Positions 7,376 through 16,262 of a DNA stretch of 64,000 nt are shown here, one piece after another; within the stretch, counting starts at the first letter, position 1, and each line of letters starts with the position of its first letter. Position numbers and translations under genes: made by a program. The notes beneath the pieces were generated by a model that was not told where the DNA came from, did not search any database, and saw only the letters and a program-made list of their open reading frames with translations. Source of the stretch: Pseudoduganella aquatica (GTDB lineage Bacteria; Pseudomonadota; Gammaproteobacteria; Burkholderiales; Burkholderiaceae_D); NCBI RefSeq assembly GCF_009857595.1, contig NZ_WWCU01000026.1:1-64000 (forward strand), read 5' to 3'.

Positions 7376-8686
7376 TTAAAGTGAGCTCCGCTCCGGCAGC
7401 ATCAGCCTCCGCGTATGAAAATCATACTCATAAACCTCCCCATACCGCCCCCACTCCACAGCAATCTCCAGCGTGCGCTTAGCCTGTTCCGCCTCCAGCA
7501 TCGCCTCCAGCAATTCGATAAACGGCTCCTCCGCCACCGACCCGCCATCCGCCTGCGCCAGTTGCGCATGGATGCGGGCGGCGAGCGGCACGTGCTTGAG
7601 CAGTTGCTGGCCGAACAGCTCCTGGCGCTGCTGCTGGTCCGCCTGCGCGTAGCGCTGGCCCAGCGCGGTGAGCGTGATGTCGCCTTTCTCCACCACGGCC
7701 AGGTCCAGCATGGCCAGCGCTTCGCAGGTGGGGAACAGTTCCTCGTCCGGCAGCTCGGTTTCCTCGGCCAGCTGCGGCAAATCGGCGCGGCCGCTGAAGG
7801 GCGCGGCGGCCACCAGCTCCAGCACCGATTCGATGCGGCTAATGTCCGTTTCCGGCAGGCGGTAGTCCGGCGGCGTGGCGGCTCCTGCTGCGGGCGCCGC
7901 CGGCATGGCGGCGGGCGCGCTGCGCATCGTCATCAGGCCGTACACCTCGTCGATCAGGTCGCGCACCTCTTGCGAGTCCGCGTTGCGCGGGCGCGGCAGA
8001 TTGATGGCGATCTCGTGCCGCACGCGTCCCGGGTCGCTGGACAGGATCACGATACGGTCCGACATCATCACCGCTTCCTCGATATTGTGGGACACCACCA
8101 GGATGCCGCGCGTGGGGATGCGGCCGCTGTCCCACAGGTCCAGGATATCGTTGCGCAGCGTTTCGCCGGTCAGCACGTCCAGCGCCGAAAAGGCTTCGTC
8201 CATCAGCAGCACATCGGGATTGGTGACCAGCGCGCGCGCGATGCCTACGCGCTGACGCATGCCGCCGGACAGCTCGCGCGGCAGCGCGCCGCCAAAGCCC
8301 GCCAGGCCTATCAGCTCCAGCATCTCGTCCGCGCGCCGCTCGCGCTCCGCAGGCGGCACGCCCTGCGCCTCCAGGCCCAGCTCCACGTTCTGCTGCACCG
8401 TCAGCCAGGGGAACAGCGCAAAGGACTGGAACACCATGGCCACGCCGCCGGCCGGGCCGCTGATCTGCGCGCCGCGATAGGCCGCGCGGCCCTTGTCCGC
8501 CGCGATCAGCCCGGCCATGATGCGCAGCAGCGTGGACTTGCCGGAGCCGGATTTTCCCAGCAGGGACACGATCTCGCCCTTGCGCAGCGAGAAGTCCACG
8601 CCGTCCAGGATCACGCGCGGCGCGCCGTCCGCCTTGTTGAAGGATTTGCCGACGCCGGCCAGCTCCATCAGAATATTTTCAGCCAT
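7376..8686 (-). CDS. ABC transporter ATP-binding protein, NitT/TauT type with C-terminal AAA-associated domain
   Basis: A 436-residue ATPase. Walker A LLGKSGSGKST (residues about 42-52), Q-loop VFQSFALFPW, signature LSGGMRQRVGIARAL and Walker B VLLMDEAFSALD form a complete nucleotide-binding domain ending near residue 250. A further 150 residues (about 285-420) form the AAA-associated C-terminal domain seen in a subset of nitrate/sulfonate-like ATPases. AAGGAG precedes the ATG. The gene starts ten bases after the permease stop codon, so the two are one operon. No substrate-binding protein is adjacent, and the substrate is unknown. Confidence 0.88.
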   Translation of the reverse strand: MAENILMELAGVGKSFNKADGAPRVILDGVDFSLRKGEIVSLLGKSGSGKSTLLRIMAGLIAADKGRAAYRGAQISGPAGGVAMVFQSFALFPWLTVQQNVELGLEAQGVPPAERERRADEMLELIGLAGFGGALPRELSGGMRQRVGIARALVTNPDVLLMDEAFSALDVLTGETLRNDILDLWDSGRIPTRGILVVSHNIEEAVMMSDRIVILSSDPGRVRHEIAINLPRPRNADSQEVRDLIDEVYGLMTMRSAPAAMPAAPAAGAATPPDYRLPETDISRIESVLELVAAAPFSGRADLPQLAEETELPDEELFPTCEALAMLDLAVVEKGDITLTALGQRYAQADQQQRQELFGQQLLKHVPLAARIHAQLAQADGGSVAEEPFIELLEAMLEAEQAKRTLEIAVEWGRYGEVYEYDFHTRRLMLPERSSL

Positions 8687-8696
8687 GTTCTACTCC

Positions 8697-10478
8697 TTAC
8701 AGTCCACGGTTTTCGGCCAGCCGGTACATGCGGGTCCAGAAGAATCGGTTCAACAGCATCACGAAGATGCACATGACGCTCACGCCCAGCGCGATGCGGT
8801 GGAAGTCGCCCGCGTCGGTCATCTGCTTGATATAGCTGCCCAGGCCATCGGCCGCCAGCGTGGTTTTGCCCCAGGTGACGTATTCGGCCACGATGCTGGC
8901 GTTCCACGAGCCGCCGCAGGCGGTGATGGCGCCCGTCAGGTAAGCCGGGAACACGGCGGGCAGGTACACGCGCTTCCATTTCAGCCAGCCTTTCAGGCCC
9001 AGGTTGTCCGCCGCCAGGCGCAGCTCGTTCGGTATGGTGGAGGCGCCCGCCACCACGTTGAACAGGATGTACCACTGCGTGCCGAACACCATCAAGGGAC
9101 TGAGCCAGATATTGGGCTGGAGCTTCAATGCCACCATCAGGTAGACCACCACCGGGAACATCAGGTTGACCGGGAAGGCGGCCAGGAACTGCGCCACCGC
9201 CTGCACGCCTTGCGCCCAGCGCGGCCGCAGGCCTATCCATACCGCCACCGGCACCCACAGCAGGGACGCCAGCGCGATCAGCACCATCACGCGCAGCAGG
9301 GTGATGAAACCGAGCCCGCCCACGTGCGCCACCTCGGCCCAGCCCACCGTGCCGTGCACGAACATGAGCAGCTGCCAGGCCGCCAGCAGCGCGGCCAGGA
9401 CAATGGCTACGTCCCAGGCGCGTGCGCCGTGCCGCGCCAGCAGGCCGCGCAGCCATGCATGCGCTCCGCGTGGCGCGGGCGGCGCGGCTGCGGGGCGCGC
9501 GCCTGCGGGAGCGGCAGCGAACCAGCCCAGCGTGCCGCGCATGGCGGTCCAGAACTGGCCGGTCAGCTTGCGCGTCCAGCGGCTGCGGCGGCCCCAGTCC
9601 AGCAGCCAGGAGCGCTGCGCCGTGTCGCCCTGGGTGTCCTCGAAGCGGAATTTGTCGGCCCAGGCCAGCAGCGGGCGGAAAAACAGCTGGTCGTACAGTA
9701 CGATCCCGGCCAGCATGGCCGCGATGGCAAGCGCGATCGCGCGCCCGTTTTCCTGCTCGATGGCCACGGCGATATAGGCGCCGATGCCGGGCAGCTTGAT
9801 GTCCTGGCCCGCCACCGAGATGGCCTCGGCCGCCACCAGGAAGAACCAGCCGCCGGACATGGACATCATCATATTCCACAGCAGGTTGGGCATGGCGAAG
9901 GGCAGCTCCAGGCGCCAGAAGCGCTGCCAGCCGGACAGGCAGAACACGCGCGCGGCCTCGTTCAGTTCGGCCGGCACGTTGCGCATGGACTGGTACAGGC
10001 TGAACGCCATATTCCACGCCTGCGAGGTGAAGATGGCGAAGACGGCGGCGCATTCCACGCCCAGCAGATTGCCGGGGAAGAGCGCGATAAAGGGCGCGAT
10101 GGCAATCGCCTGGAAGCCGAGGATGGGCACCGACTGCAGCACGTCGAGCAGCGGCAGCAGCACCTTTTCGGCGGCGCGGGACTTGACCGCCACCGCAGCG
10201 AACACGAAGGCGAACAGCAGCGAACAGCCGAGCGCCATGAACATGCGCAGCATGGTGCGCAGCAGGTAGTAGGGCAGCCAGGCGGCGTCCAGCGCGATCA
10301 CGGCGGGCTGGCCCAGCGTGAAGGGGCGCGCCATCTGCGAGGCGCCGAAGCCGGCGGCGGCCAGCACGGCCAGCACCAGCGGCAGCAAGGCCCAGTCCCA
10401 GCGGTTGGGGCCGGATGCGCGCCACGCTGCGACGGTGGCGGCCGCGCCGGCGCGGCGGGGGAAGAACAGTTCAACCAT
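8697..10478 (-). CDS. ABC transporter permease, two fused membrane domains (NitT/TauT type)
   Basis: A 593-residue inner-membrane protein with two copies of the binding-protein-dependent permease domain (about residues 60-290 and 350-590). Each carries an EAA-like loop: NEAARVFCLSGWQRFWRLEL in the first and LAADNLGLKGWLKWKRVYLP in the second. An Ala/Pro-rich cytoplasmic linker (about 325-350) joins them. The internal duplication replaces the usual homodimer. The ATG at 10478 excludes an Arg/Pro-rich upstream extension that looks non-coding. Works with the ATPase at 7376. A 556-base gene-free stretch lies upstream. Confidence 0.85.
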   Translation of the reverse strand: MVELFFPRRAGAAATVAAWRASGPNRWDWALLPLVLAVLAAAGFGASQMARPFTLGQPAVIALDAAWLPYYLLRTMLRMFMALGCSLLFAFVFAAVAVKSRAAEKVLLPLLDVLQSVPILGFQAIAIAPFIALFPGNLLGVECAAVFAIFTSQAWNMAFSLYQSMRNVPAELNEAARVFCLSGWQRFWRLELPFAMPNLLWNMMMSMSGGWFFLVAAEAISVAGQDIKLPGIGAYIAVAIEQENGRAIALAIAAMLAGIVLYDQLFFRPLLAWADKFRFEDTQGDTAQRSWLLDWGRRSRWTRKLTGQFWTAMRGTLGWFAAAPAGARPAAAPPAPRGAHAWLRGLLARHGARAWDVAIVLAALLAAWQLLMFVHGTVGWAEVAHVGGLGFITLLRVMVLIALASLLWVPVAVWIGLRPRWAQGVQAVAQFLAAFPVNLMFPVVVYLMVALKLQPNIWLSPLMVFGTQWYILFNVVAGASTIPNELRLAADNLGLKGWLKWKRVYLPAVFPAYLTGAITACGGSWNASIVAEYVTWGKTTLAADGLGSYIKQMTDAGDFHRIALGVSVMCIFVMLLNRFFWTRMYRLAENRGL

Positions 10479-11034
10479 AAGCAATCCCGATACGGGCTGC
10501 GCGGGGGCAGCCGGGTTCCGGCCTGCGCGGTCGCGCGCGGGCCACGAAGCCTGCGGCCAGCGGCGGCGCGCCGGCATGCGTGGGCATGGGCGGGGCGCGC
10601 GCGGCTGGGCCGGCAGGGCATGCAAACAAATCAGTGTGGGGAAAGTCCTGCGCCGGAACGGTTCCGGGGCGGGAAAGACACCATCATCCGCGCAGGGCAG
10701 GATGACGGCAGGGGAGGCCTGCGTTATCTTGCCGGGGCGGAGCCAGGGCGGGCCTGGCTACAACTACCACTCGAACAAGTGCCCATGAAGGGGCTCCATA
10801 AAACGTAAACAGCGCGAGTCTATCCAGCTACTTGCGGCTGGTCAATACATTGATGGTTGAATGTTGACCAGCCTAAGGCCGTCCTAAGCGCTTCTTAACG
10901 CCTCCTTAACGCGGGAGGACTGTTGCATCCGCCCCCACTCGCTGTCCTGAACAATTGCAAATCTGCAAATCTAACGGGTGGGCCGGAGGGAAATGTTTAT
11001 AATCTTTTCAGACCAGCCACTGGAGAGTCCGGCC
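10479..11034. other. Gene-free region between the ABC permease and the TonB receptor
   Basis: No credible gene is seen on either strand. The left two thirds are GC-rich without coding character. The right third is AT-richer and holds the inverted repeat at 10836-10873, three spaced CTTAA/CCTAA motifs (about 10873-10910) and the GGAGAG ribosome-binding site of the receptor gene. It must carry promoters for both divergent units. I found no riboswitch consensus. Confidence 0.5.
10836..10873. promoter_or_regulatory. Long inverted repeat, candidate operator or hairpin
   Basis: GGCTGGTCAA (10836-10845) and TTGACCAGCC (10864-10873) are perfect complements around an 18-base loop. CATT/AATG inside the loop extends the stem past a two-base bulge. 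No U-run follows on either side, so an operator for a dimeric regulator or an mRNA leader hairpin is likelier than a terminator. Confidence 0.5.
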
Positions 11035-12954
11035 ATGACAAAACGCGCCCCGCAGAGCTTGCTCCCCTTGCTGCTTTCCCTTTCGCTTGCCGGCCCGGCA
11101 GCCCACGCCGCAGCCCTGGCCGACAGCGACCTGGCCGACCTGTCGATTGAACAGCTGAGCAATATCGTCATCACCTCCGTGTCGCGCCAGGACGAAAGGC
11201 TGAGCAATGCGGCCGCGTCCGTCTTCATCATCACCGGCAGCGAACTGCGCCGCAGCGGCGTGCGCAGCCTGCCCGAGGCGCTGCGCCTGGCGCCCAATCT
11301 GCAGGTGGCGCGTATCGACGCGCGCAACTACGCGGTCACCGCGCGCGGCTTCAACAACGCCTTCGAAAACAAGCTGCTGGTGCTGATAGACGGCCGCAGC
11401 GTTTATTCGCCGCTGTTCTCCGGCGTGTACTGGGACGCGCAGGACGTGGTGATGGAGGACGTGGAACGCATCGAGGTCATCAGCGGCGCGGGCGCCACCA
11501 TCTGGGGCGTGAATGCGGTCAATGGCGTCATCAACGTCATCACGCGTTCGGCCAATGACACGCAGGGCGGCCTGGCCAGCGTGGCGGGCGGCGCGGACGA
11601 AAAGGACGGCACGCTGCGCTACGGCGGCAAGCTGGACAACGGCGCCCACTACCGGCTGTACGCACGCTACATGGATGTGGACGCCACCACCTCGGCCGCC
11701 GGCAAGGATACCGTCACCGGCATGCGGCGGCGCCAGGCCGGCTTCCGCGCCGACATGGATGTGCTGCAGGGCGGCGTCACCATGCTGGGCAACGCCTACC
11801 AGGGCGCGCTCGGCCAGGCCGGCACGCGCGACATCTACATCTCGGGCGCCAATCTGGTGAGCCGCTACACCCGCAAGCTGCCCGGCGATGCCGACCTGCG
11901 CGTGCAGCTGGTGCTGGACCATACCGAGCGCAACCAGCCGGCCAACTTTATCGAACGGCTGGACACGGCGGAGCTGGAAGCGCAGCACGGCGTGCGCTTC
12001 GGCCGCGTGCACAGCCTGGTGTGGGGCGGCGGCTACCGCCACAGCCGCGACCAGGTCACACCCGGCGGCTACGCCTTCCTGCCCGGCAAGCTCAATATGC
12101 ACTGGGGGAATCTGTTCGCGCAGGACGAGATCGCCGTCACGCCGCAGTTCAAGCTGACCGCCGGCCTGAAGGCCGAGCACAACAACTATACCGGCGCCGA
12201 ATACCTGCCCAGCCTGCGCGCGGCGTGGATGCCGGACGCGGCCCAGCTGCTGTGGGCCAGCCTGGCGCGCACCGTGCGCGCACCCTCGCGCATCGACCGC
12301 GACTGGTATGTGCCGGGCACGCCCATCATCATCGCGGGCCAGCCGCGCTTTGTTATCGGCGGCGGCCAGCAGTTCGAATCCGAGGTGGCCAATGTGGCCG
12401 AGCTGGGCTACCGCGCGCAGCCCAGCGCGCGCTGGAGCTATTCCGGCACCTTGTTCTATGCCGACTACGACAAGCTGCGCACCATGGAACCGTTGCCGGT
12501 GCTGGGCAGCGAATTCCGCAACCTGGGCCAGGCCACCACGCGCGGCCTGGAGCTGTGGGCGCGCTGGCAGGCCACGCCCAACTGGCGCCTGAGCGGCGGG
12601 CTGACCGCGCAGAACGTCAAGCTGGGCCTCAAGCCGGGCAGCCGCGACAGCCTGCAGGCCGGCATCTTCCTGCCCAACGACCCGCGCCTGCACTGGCTGC
12701 TGCGCTCCTCGCACGAGCTGTCCGATGCCCAGCAACTGGACCTGACGCTGCGCTACAATGGGAAACTGCCGCATCCCGTGGTGCCGTCCTATTATGAAAT
12801 GGACGTGCAATGGCTATGGCGTGTGCGGCCCGACGTCGACGTGGCGCTGATAGCCCAGAACCTGCTGCATGCCAGGCATGCCGAATGGGCCGCCGCGCCT
12901 AACCGCAGCGTACTCGAGCGCAGCGCATTGCTGAAAGTAACATGGCGATTCTGA
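11035..12954 (+). CDS. TonB-dependent outer-membrane receptor
   Basis: A 639-residue receptor. Signal peptide (residues 1-26, ending in HAAALA). Plug domain (about 45-165) with ASVFIITGSELRRSGVRSLP, VTARGFNNAF and GANAVNGVINVIT-like text (GVNAVNGVINVITRSA). A beta-barrel follows, ending in LLKVTWRF with the terminal aromatic needed for barrel insertion. GGAGAG eight bases before 11035 fixes the start. It overlaps the YfiR-like gene by 13 bases and is followed by a hybrid kinase. Such receptor/YfiR/kinase sets probably couple an outer-membrane ligand to signalling. Ligand unknown; no siderophore genes are nearby. Confidence 0.92.
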   Translation: MTKRAPQSLLPLLLSLSLAGPAAHAAALADSDLADLSIEQLSNIVITSVSRQDERLSNAAASVFIITGSELRRSGVRSLPEALRLAPNLQVARIDARNYAVTARGFNNAFENKLLVLIDGRSVYSPLFSGVYWDAQDVVMEDVERIEVISGAGATIWGVNAVNGVINVITRSANDTQGGLASVAGGADEKDGTLRYGGKLDNGAHYRLYARYMDVDATTSAAGKDTVTGMRRRQAGFRADMDVLQGGVTMLGNAYQGALGQAGTRDIYISGANLVSRYTRKLPGDADLRVQLVLDHTERNQPANFIERLDTAELEAQHGVRFGRVHSLVWGGGYRHSRDQVTPGGYAFLPGKLNMHWGNLFAQDEIAVTPQFKLTAGLKAEHNNYTGAEYLPSLRAAWMPDAAQLLWASLARTVRAPSRIDRDWYVPGTPIIIAGQPRFVIGGGQQFESEVANVAELGYRAQPSARWSYSGTLFYADYDKLRTMEPLPVLGSEFRNLGQATTRGLELWARWQATPNWRLSGGLTAQNVKLGLKPGSRDSLQAGIFLPNDPRLHWLLRSSHELSDAQQLDLTLRYNGKLPHPVVPSYYEMDVQWLWRVRPDVDVALIAQNLLHARHAEWAAAPNRSVLERSALLKVTWRF

Positions 12955-13583
12955 TTCCTGCCGCCGCCGGCGCCGTCTGCTTTGCGCTGCCCCTGGCGCA
13001 ACGCTGGACCGGGCCCTGGCGCGGCCTGTCAAGCGCGCGCTGGCTGCTGCTGGCCGCCTATCTGTGCCTGGCCCTGCACTGCCTGGCCGGCGGGGCGGAC
13101 GCGCCCGTGCAGGCGCCGGCCAATGTGGAGCGCAGCGTGAAAGCGGCCTTCCTGTACAAATTCCTCGGCTATGTTGAATTCGGCGCCGGCGTGGACGCGG
13201 CCGGCCCGCTGGTGGTGGGCGTGCTGGACGCGGACGATATCGCCGCCGAACTGTCCCGCATCACCGCCGGCCGCCAGGTCGGTGCGCGCGCCATCGCCGT
13301 GCGCGTGCTGCACGAGGGCGACCCGCCCGCCGGCCTGCACATGCTGTTTGTCGGCAGGGAAGCCGAGCGGCCGGGCGCCATGCTGCGCGCGGCGCAGCAG
13401 GCAGGCGCGCTCGGTGTGACGGAAAACAGCGACGGCCTGCAGCAGGGCGGCACCATCAATTTCCTGCTGGTGGAAGACCGCGTGCGCTTTGAAGTGTCGC
13501 TGCCGGCGGCCGAGAAAAGCAGGCTCAAGCTCAGCTCGCGCCTGCTGTCGGTGGCCTACCATGTGAACAAGGGCGGCTCTTGA
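12942..13583 (+). CDS. YfiR-family (DUF4154) periplasmic protein
   Basis: A 213-residue protein. An N-terminal hydrophobic segment (residues about 30-50, SARWLLLAAYLCLALHCLAG) anchors or exports it. The YfiR domain (about 60-210) has the family signature VKAAFLYKFLGYVEF and the ends GTINFLLVEDRVRFEVS and LSSRLLSVA. In Pseudomonas YfiR is a periplasmic repressor of the diguanylate cyclase YfiN. Here the partner is probably the adjacent histidine kinase instead. It overlaps the receptor gene at its start and the kinase gene by four bases (ATGA) at its end, indicating translational coupling. Confidence 0.85.
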   Translation: MAILIPAAAGAVCFALPLAQRWTGPWRGLSSARWLLLAAYLCLALHCLAGGADAPVQAPANVERSVKAAFLYKFLGYVEFGAGVDAAGPLVVGVLDADDIAAELSRITAGRQVGARAIAVRVLHEGDPPAGLHMLFVGREAERPGAMLRAAQQAGALGVTENSDGLQQGGTINFLLVEDRVRFEVSLPAAEKSRLKLSSRLLSVAYHVNKGGS

Positions 13584-15460
13584 TGCTGGCGCACCTGAAG
13601 CCAGGCACGGTGCGCGGCAAGCTGATACTGATGGCCCTGGCAACCACCTTCGTGGCGCTGGTTGCGTCCTCCGCCGCCATGCTGCTGTACGACCTCGACT
13701 CGTTCCAGCAGTACTGGGTGGACGACATGACCACGCAGGCGGAAATCGTGGCGGCGGTCAGCATGCCCGCGCTCAGCTTCAACGACCAGACGGCGGCGCG
13801 GCAGAACCTGTCGCTGCTGCGGGTGCGCCCGCAGATCCAGGCCGGCGCCATCTACGCCGCCAACGGCAAGCTGTTCGCCGCCTACGCGCAGTCGGTGCAG
13901 GACACGCCGGTGTTCCCCGACAAGCCGGGACGGCCGGGCTACAGCATCGAGAGCGGGCGGCTGGTGGTCAACCATCCCATCGTCGAGAACGGCGAGGTCA
14001 TCGGCAGCATCTACCTGAGCGCGCGCTACCGGCTGATAGACCGGGTGCGCAGCTATGCCGCCATCCTGGGCGGGGTCATGGTGCTCAGTCTGCTGCTGGC
14101 GGCGCTGGTGGCCAGCCGGCTGCAGCGCGGCATCACCGAGCCGCTGGCGGCGGTGACCGGCGTGGCGCGCGAAGTGATGCAGAAGCGCGATTTCAGCCTG
14201 CGCGTGCCGCCTTCCGGCAGCGGCGAGATCGGCACCCTGGTGGCGGCCTTCAACAATATGCTGGCCGAAGTGGGCCGGCGTGCCTATGCGCTACAGGAGG
14301 CCAACCAGACGCTGGAGCGCGAGATGGCGGTGCGCCAGGGCGCCGAGCGCGCGCTGCTGCTGGCGGACCGGCGCAAGGATGAATTCCTGGCCACGCTGGC
14401 GCACGAACTGCGCAATCCGCTGGCGCCCATCCGCACCGGGCTGGACATGCTGCGCGTGAACCCGGACGACCTGGCCGCCGGCGCCAAGGCGCGCGCCATC
14501 ATGGAACGCCAGCTCAAGCAGATGGTGCGGCTGGTGGATGACTTGCTGGACGTGTCGCGCATCAATACCGGCAAGCTGGCGATACGGCGCGAGCCGGTGC
14601 AGCTGCACGCGGTGGTGGGCGACGCGCTGGAGCTGGTGCGGCCCTATCTGTCCGCGCTGGGCCACGAGCTGCAGGTGGTGCTGCCGCCGCCGCCCGTGTG
14701 CGTGCATGGCGACGGCACGCGCCTGGCGCAGGTGCTGTCCAACCTGCTGAACAACGCGGCCAAGTACACCGACCGGGGCGGCAAGCTGGCGCTGCTGGCC
14801 GAACTGGACGGGGACAGCCTGCGCATCCGCGTGCGCGACAACGGCATCGGCGTGGCGCCGCATATGCTGGGCGAAATCTTCGAGATGTTTGTGCAGGCGG
14901 ACACGTCGCTCGAGCGCAGCACGGCCGGGCTGGGCGTGGGCCTGTCGCTGGCGCGCAAGCTGGTGGAGCTGCACGGCGGCAGCCTGGCGGCGGCCAGCGC
15001 GGGCCTGGGGCAGGGCAGCGAGTTCACCGTGACCTTGCCGCTGATGCCGCCGCCGCCCGCCGACGCCGTCGTGGCGCCGCGCGCGGACGGCCAGCGGCGG
15101 CGGCACCGCATCCTGCTGGTGGACGACAATGCCGATTTCGTCGACGGCATCGGCATCCTGCTGAGCGCGGCCGGGCACACGGTGCGCGTCTGCCACGGCG
15201 GGCAGGAGGCGCTGGATCTGGCGGCGGGCTTTGCGCCCGATTTCGCCTTCCTCGACATCGGCCTGCCGCAACTGAACGGCTACGACCTGGCGCGTGCGCT
15301 GCGCCAGCTTCCCGGCCTGCACAGCACGGTGCTGGTGGCCGTCACCGGCTGGGGCCAGCAGAAGGACCGGCAACTGGCCTTCGAGGCGGGCTTCCAGGTC
15401 CACCTGGTGAAGCCGGTGGGGCTGGAGCAGTTCCTCGCCATACTGGATGGCGGCGGCTAG
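13580..15460 (+). CDS. Hybrid sensor histidine kinase with CHASE8-like sensor and receiver domain
   Basis: A 626-residue membrane kinase. TM1 about 15-37, periplasmic sensor about 40-155, TM2 about 158-180, HAMP about 180-235, HisKA with phospho-acceptor His275 (FLATLAHELRNPLAPIR), HATPase with VRDNGIGVAP and GLGVGLSLARKL, then a receiver domain (about 508-625) with acidic pair VDD and phospho-acceptor Asp559 (FLDIGLPQ). The sensor resembles CHASE8, commonly found next to YfiR-like proteins. Third gene of the receptor operon, starting four bases before the YfiR stop. No dedicated output protein is adjacent. Confidence 0.92.
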   Translation: MMLAHLKPGTVRGKLILMALATTFVALVASSAAMLLYDLDSFQQYWVDDMTTQAEIVAAVSMPALSFNDQTAARQNLSLLRVRPQIQAGAIYAANGKLFAAYAQSVQDTPVFPDKPGRPGYSIESGRLVVNHPIVENGEVIGSIYLSARYRLIDRVRSYAAILGGVMVLSLLLAALVASRLQRGITEPLAAVTGVAREVMQKRDFSLRVPPSGSGEIGTLVAAFNNMLAEVGRRAYALQEANQTLEREMAVRQGAERALLLADRRKDEFLATLAHELRNPLAPIRTGLDMLRVNPDDLAAGAKARAIMERQLKQMVRLVDDLLDVSRINTGKLAIRREPVQLHAVVGDALELVRPYLSALGHELQVVLPPPPVCVHGDGTRLAQVLSNLLNNAAKYTDRGGKLALLAELDGDSLRIRVRDNGIGVAPHMLGEIFEMFVQADTSLERSTAGLGVGLSLARKLVELHGGSLAAASAGLGQGSEFTVTLPLMPPPPADAVVAPRADGQRRRHRILLVDDNADFVDGIGILLSAAGHTVRVCHGGQEALDLAAGFAPDFAFLDIGLPQLNGYDLARALRQLPGLHSTVLVAVTGWGQQKDRQLAFEAGFQVHLVKPVGLEQFLAILDGGG

Positions 15461-15532
15461 GCGGCGCACATTTCGGTTGCTAAAGTTTATCCATTCGGCA
15501 ATACTTGTGATTTACTATTTTATAACTTTGCC

Positions 15533-16258
15533 ATGCTGAAAAAATCCCTGTTGGCCGCAGCGCTTGCGCTGGCTACCCTGCAAGGCGCCGTCGCTGCCGA
15601 GCTGCCGTCCTATCCCTTCATCCACGCGCGCGGCACCGGTTTCATGTACGTGGGGCCGGACATGGGCGAGATTGATTTCGACGTGTCGGCCTACGATCAG
15701 GTGGCCGAAAAAGCGGTGGCCGTGATACAGGAGCGCGTGCTGGAGATCCGCGCGCTGCTGGCCGAGCAGGGCGTGACGGACGCGGACGTGGACGTGCGCG
15801 ACATGCGCCGCCAGATCCGCAAGGCCAGCGCTACCGCCTCCGAGCCTGAGTACGATATCAAATGCTCGATCCACATCGTGGTGCGCGACCTGGGCAAGTG
15901 GCGCGACATCATGATGCCGCTGCTGAAAAAGCAGAACCTGGATGCCTTCGCCGCCACCTTCGGCCTGAAAGACCGCGCCAAGGTGGAGGCGGAACTGATG
16001 ATGCAGGCCGTGCAGGAAGCGACCGTCAAGGCGGACTCGATAGCGAAGGGCTTCGGCAAGCGCGTGGGTCCGGTGGCCGGCGTGTCGTCGGACGAGATCA
16101 AGAACATCACCCGGGCTATAGGCCTGGCCCCGGTGGACTGGCCGCGCAACAGCAACAGCGCCAACACCAAGCGCAACGACACGGACCCGGCGGATCTGCT
16201 GCTGGTGACGGCGATGAAGATGTCGCAGTCGGTCGATGTGCTGTTCCGCTTCAAGTAA
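15533..16258 (+). CDS. SIMPL-domain (DUF541) exported protein
   Basis: A 241-residue protein with a signal peptide (residues 1-21, cleaved after AVAA). The single SIMPL domain (about 25-235) has VGPDMGEIDFDVSAYDQVAEKA at its start and a KADSIAKGFGKRVGPVAGVS segment at its end. Members are periplasmic or outer-membrane proteins of poorly defined role; the family name comes from a mouse signalling protein. A glycoside hydrolase starts five bases after its stop codon, so the two are probably one operon. Confidence 0.85.
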   Translation: MLKKSLLAAALALATLQGAVAAELPSYPFIHARGTGFMYVGPDMGEIDFDVSAYDQVAEKAVAVIQERVLEIRALLAEQGVTDADVDVRDMRRQIRKASATASEPEYDIKCSIHIVVRDLGKWRDIMMPLLKKQNLDAFAATFGLKDRAKVEAELMMQAVQEATVKADSIAKGFGKRVGPVAGVSSDEIKNITRAIGLAPVDWPRNSNSANTKRNDTDPADLLLVTAMKMSQSVDVLFRFK

Positions 16259-16262
16259 GCCC

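Noticed and set aside
8493..10808. A 771-codon open frame on the plus strand opposite the ABC permease
   Set aside because: Very high His/Gln/Arg content and no recognisable motif; it is the antisense shadow of the permease and ATPase genes, which have clear domains.
10479..11034. A cobalamin or other riboswitch before the TonB receptor
   Set aside because: I looked for the cobalamin box and TPP motifs in the leader and found none; only an unmatched inverted repeat is present.
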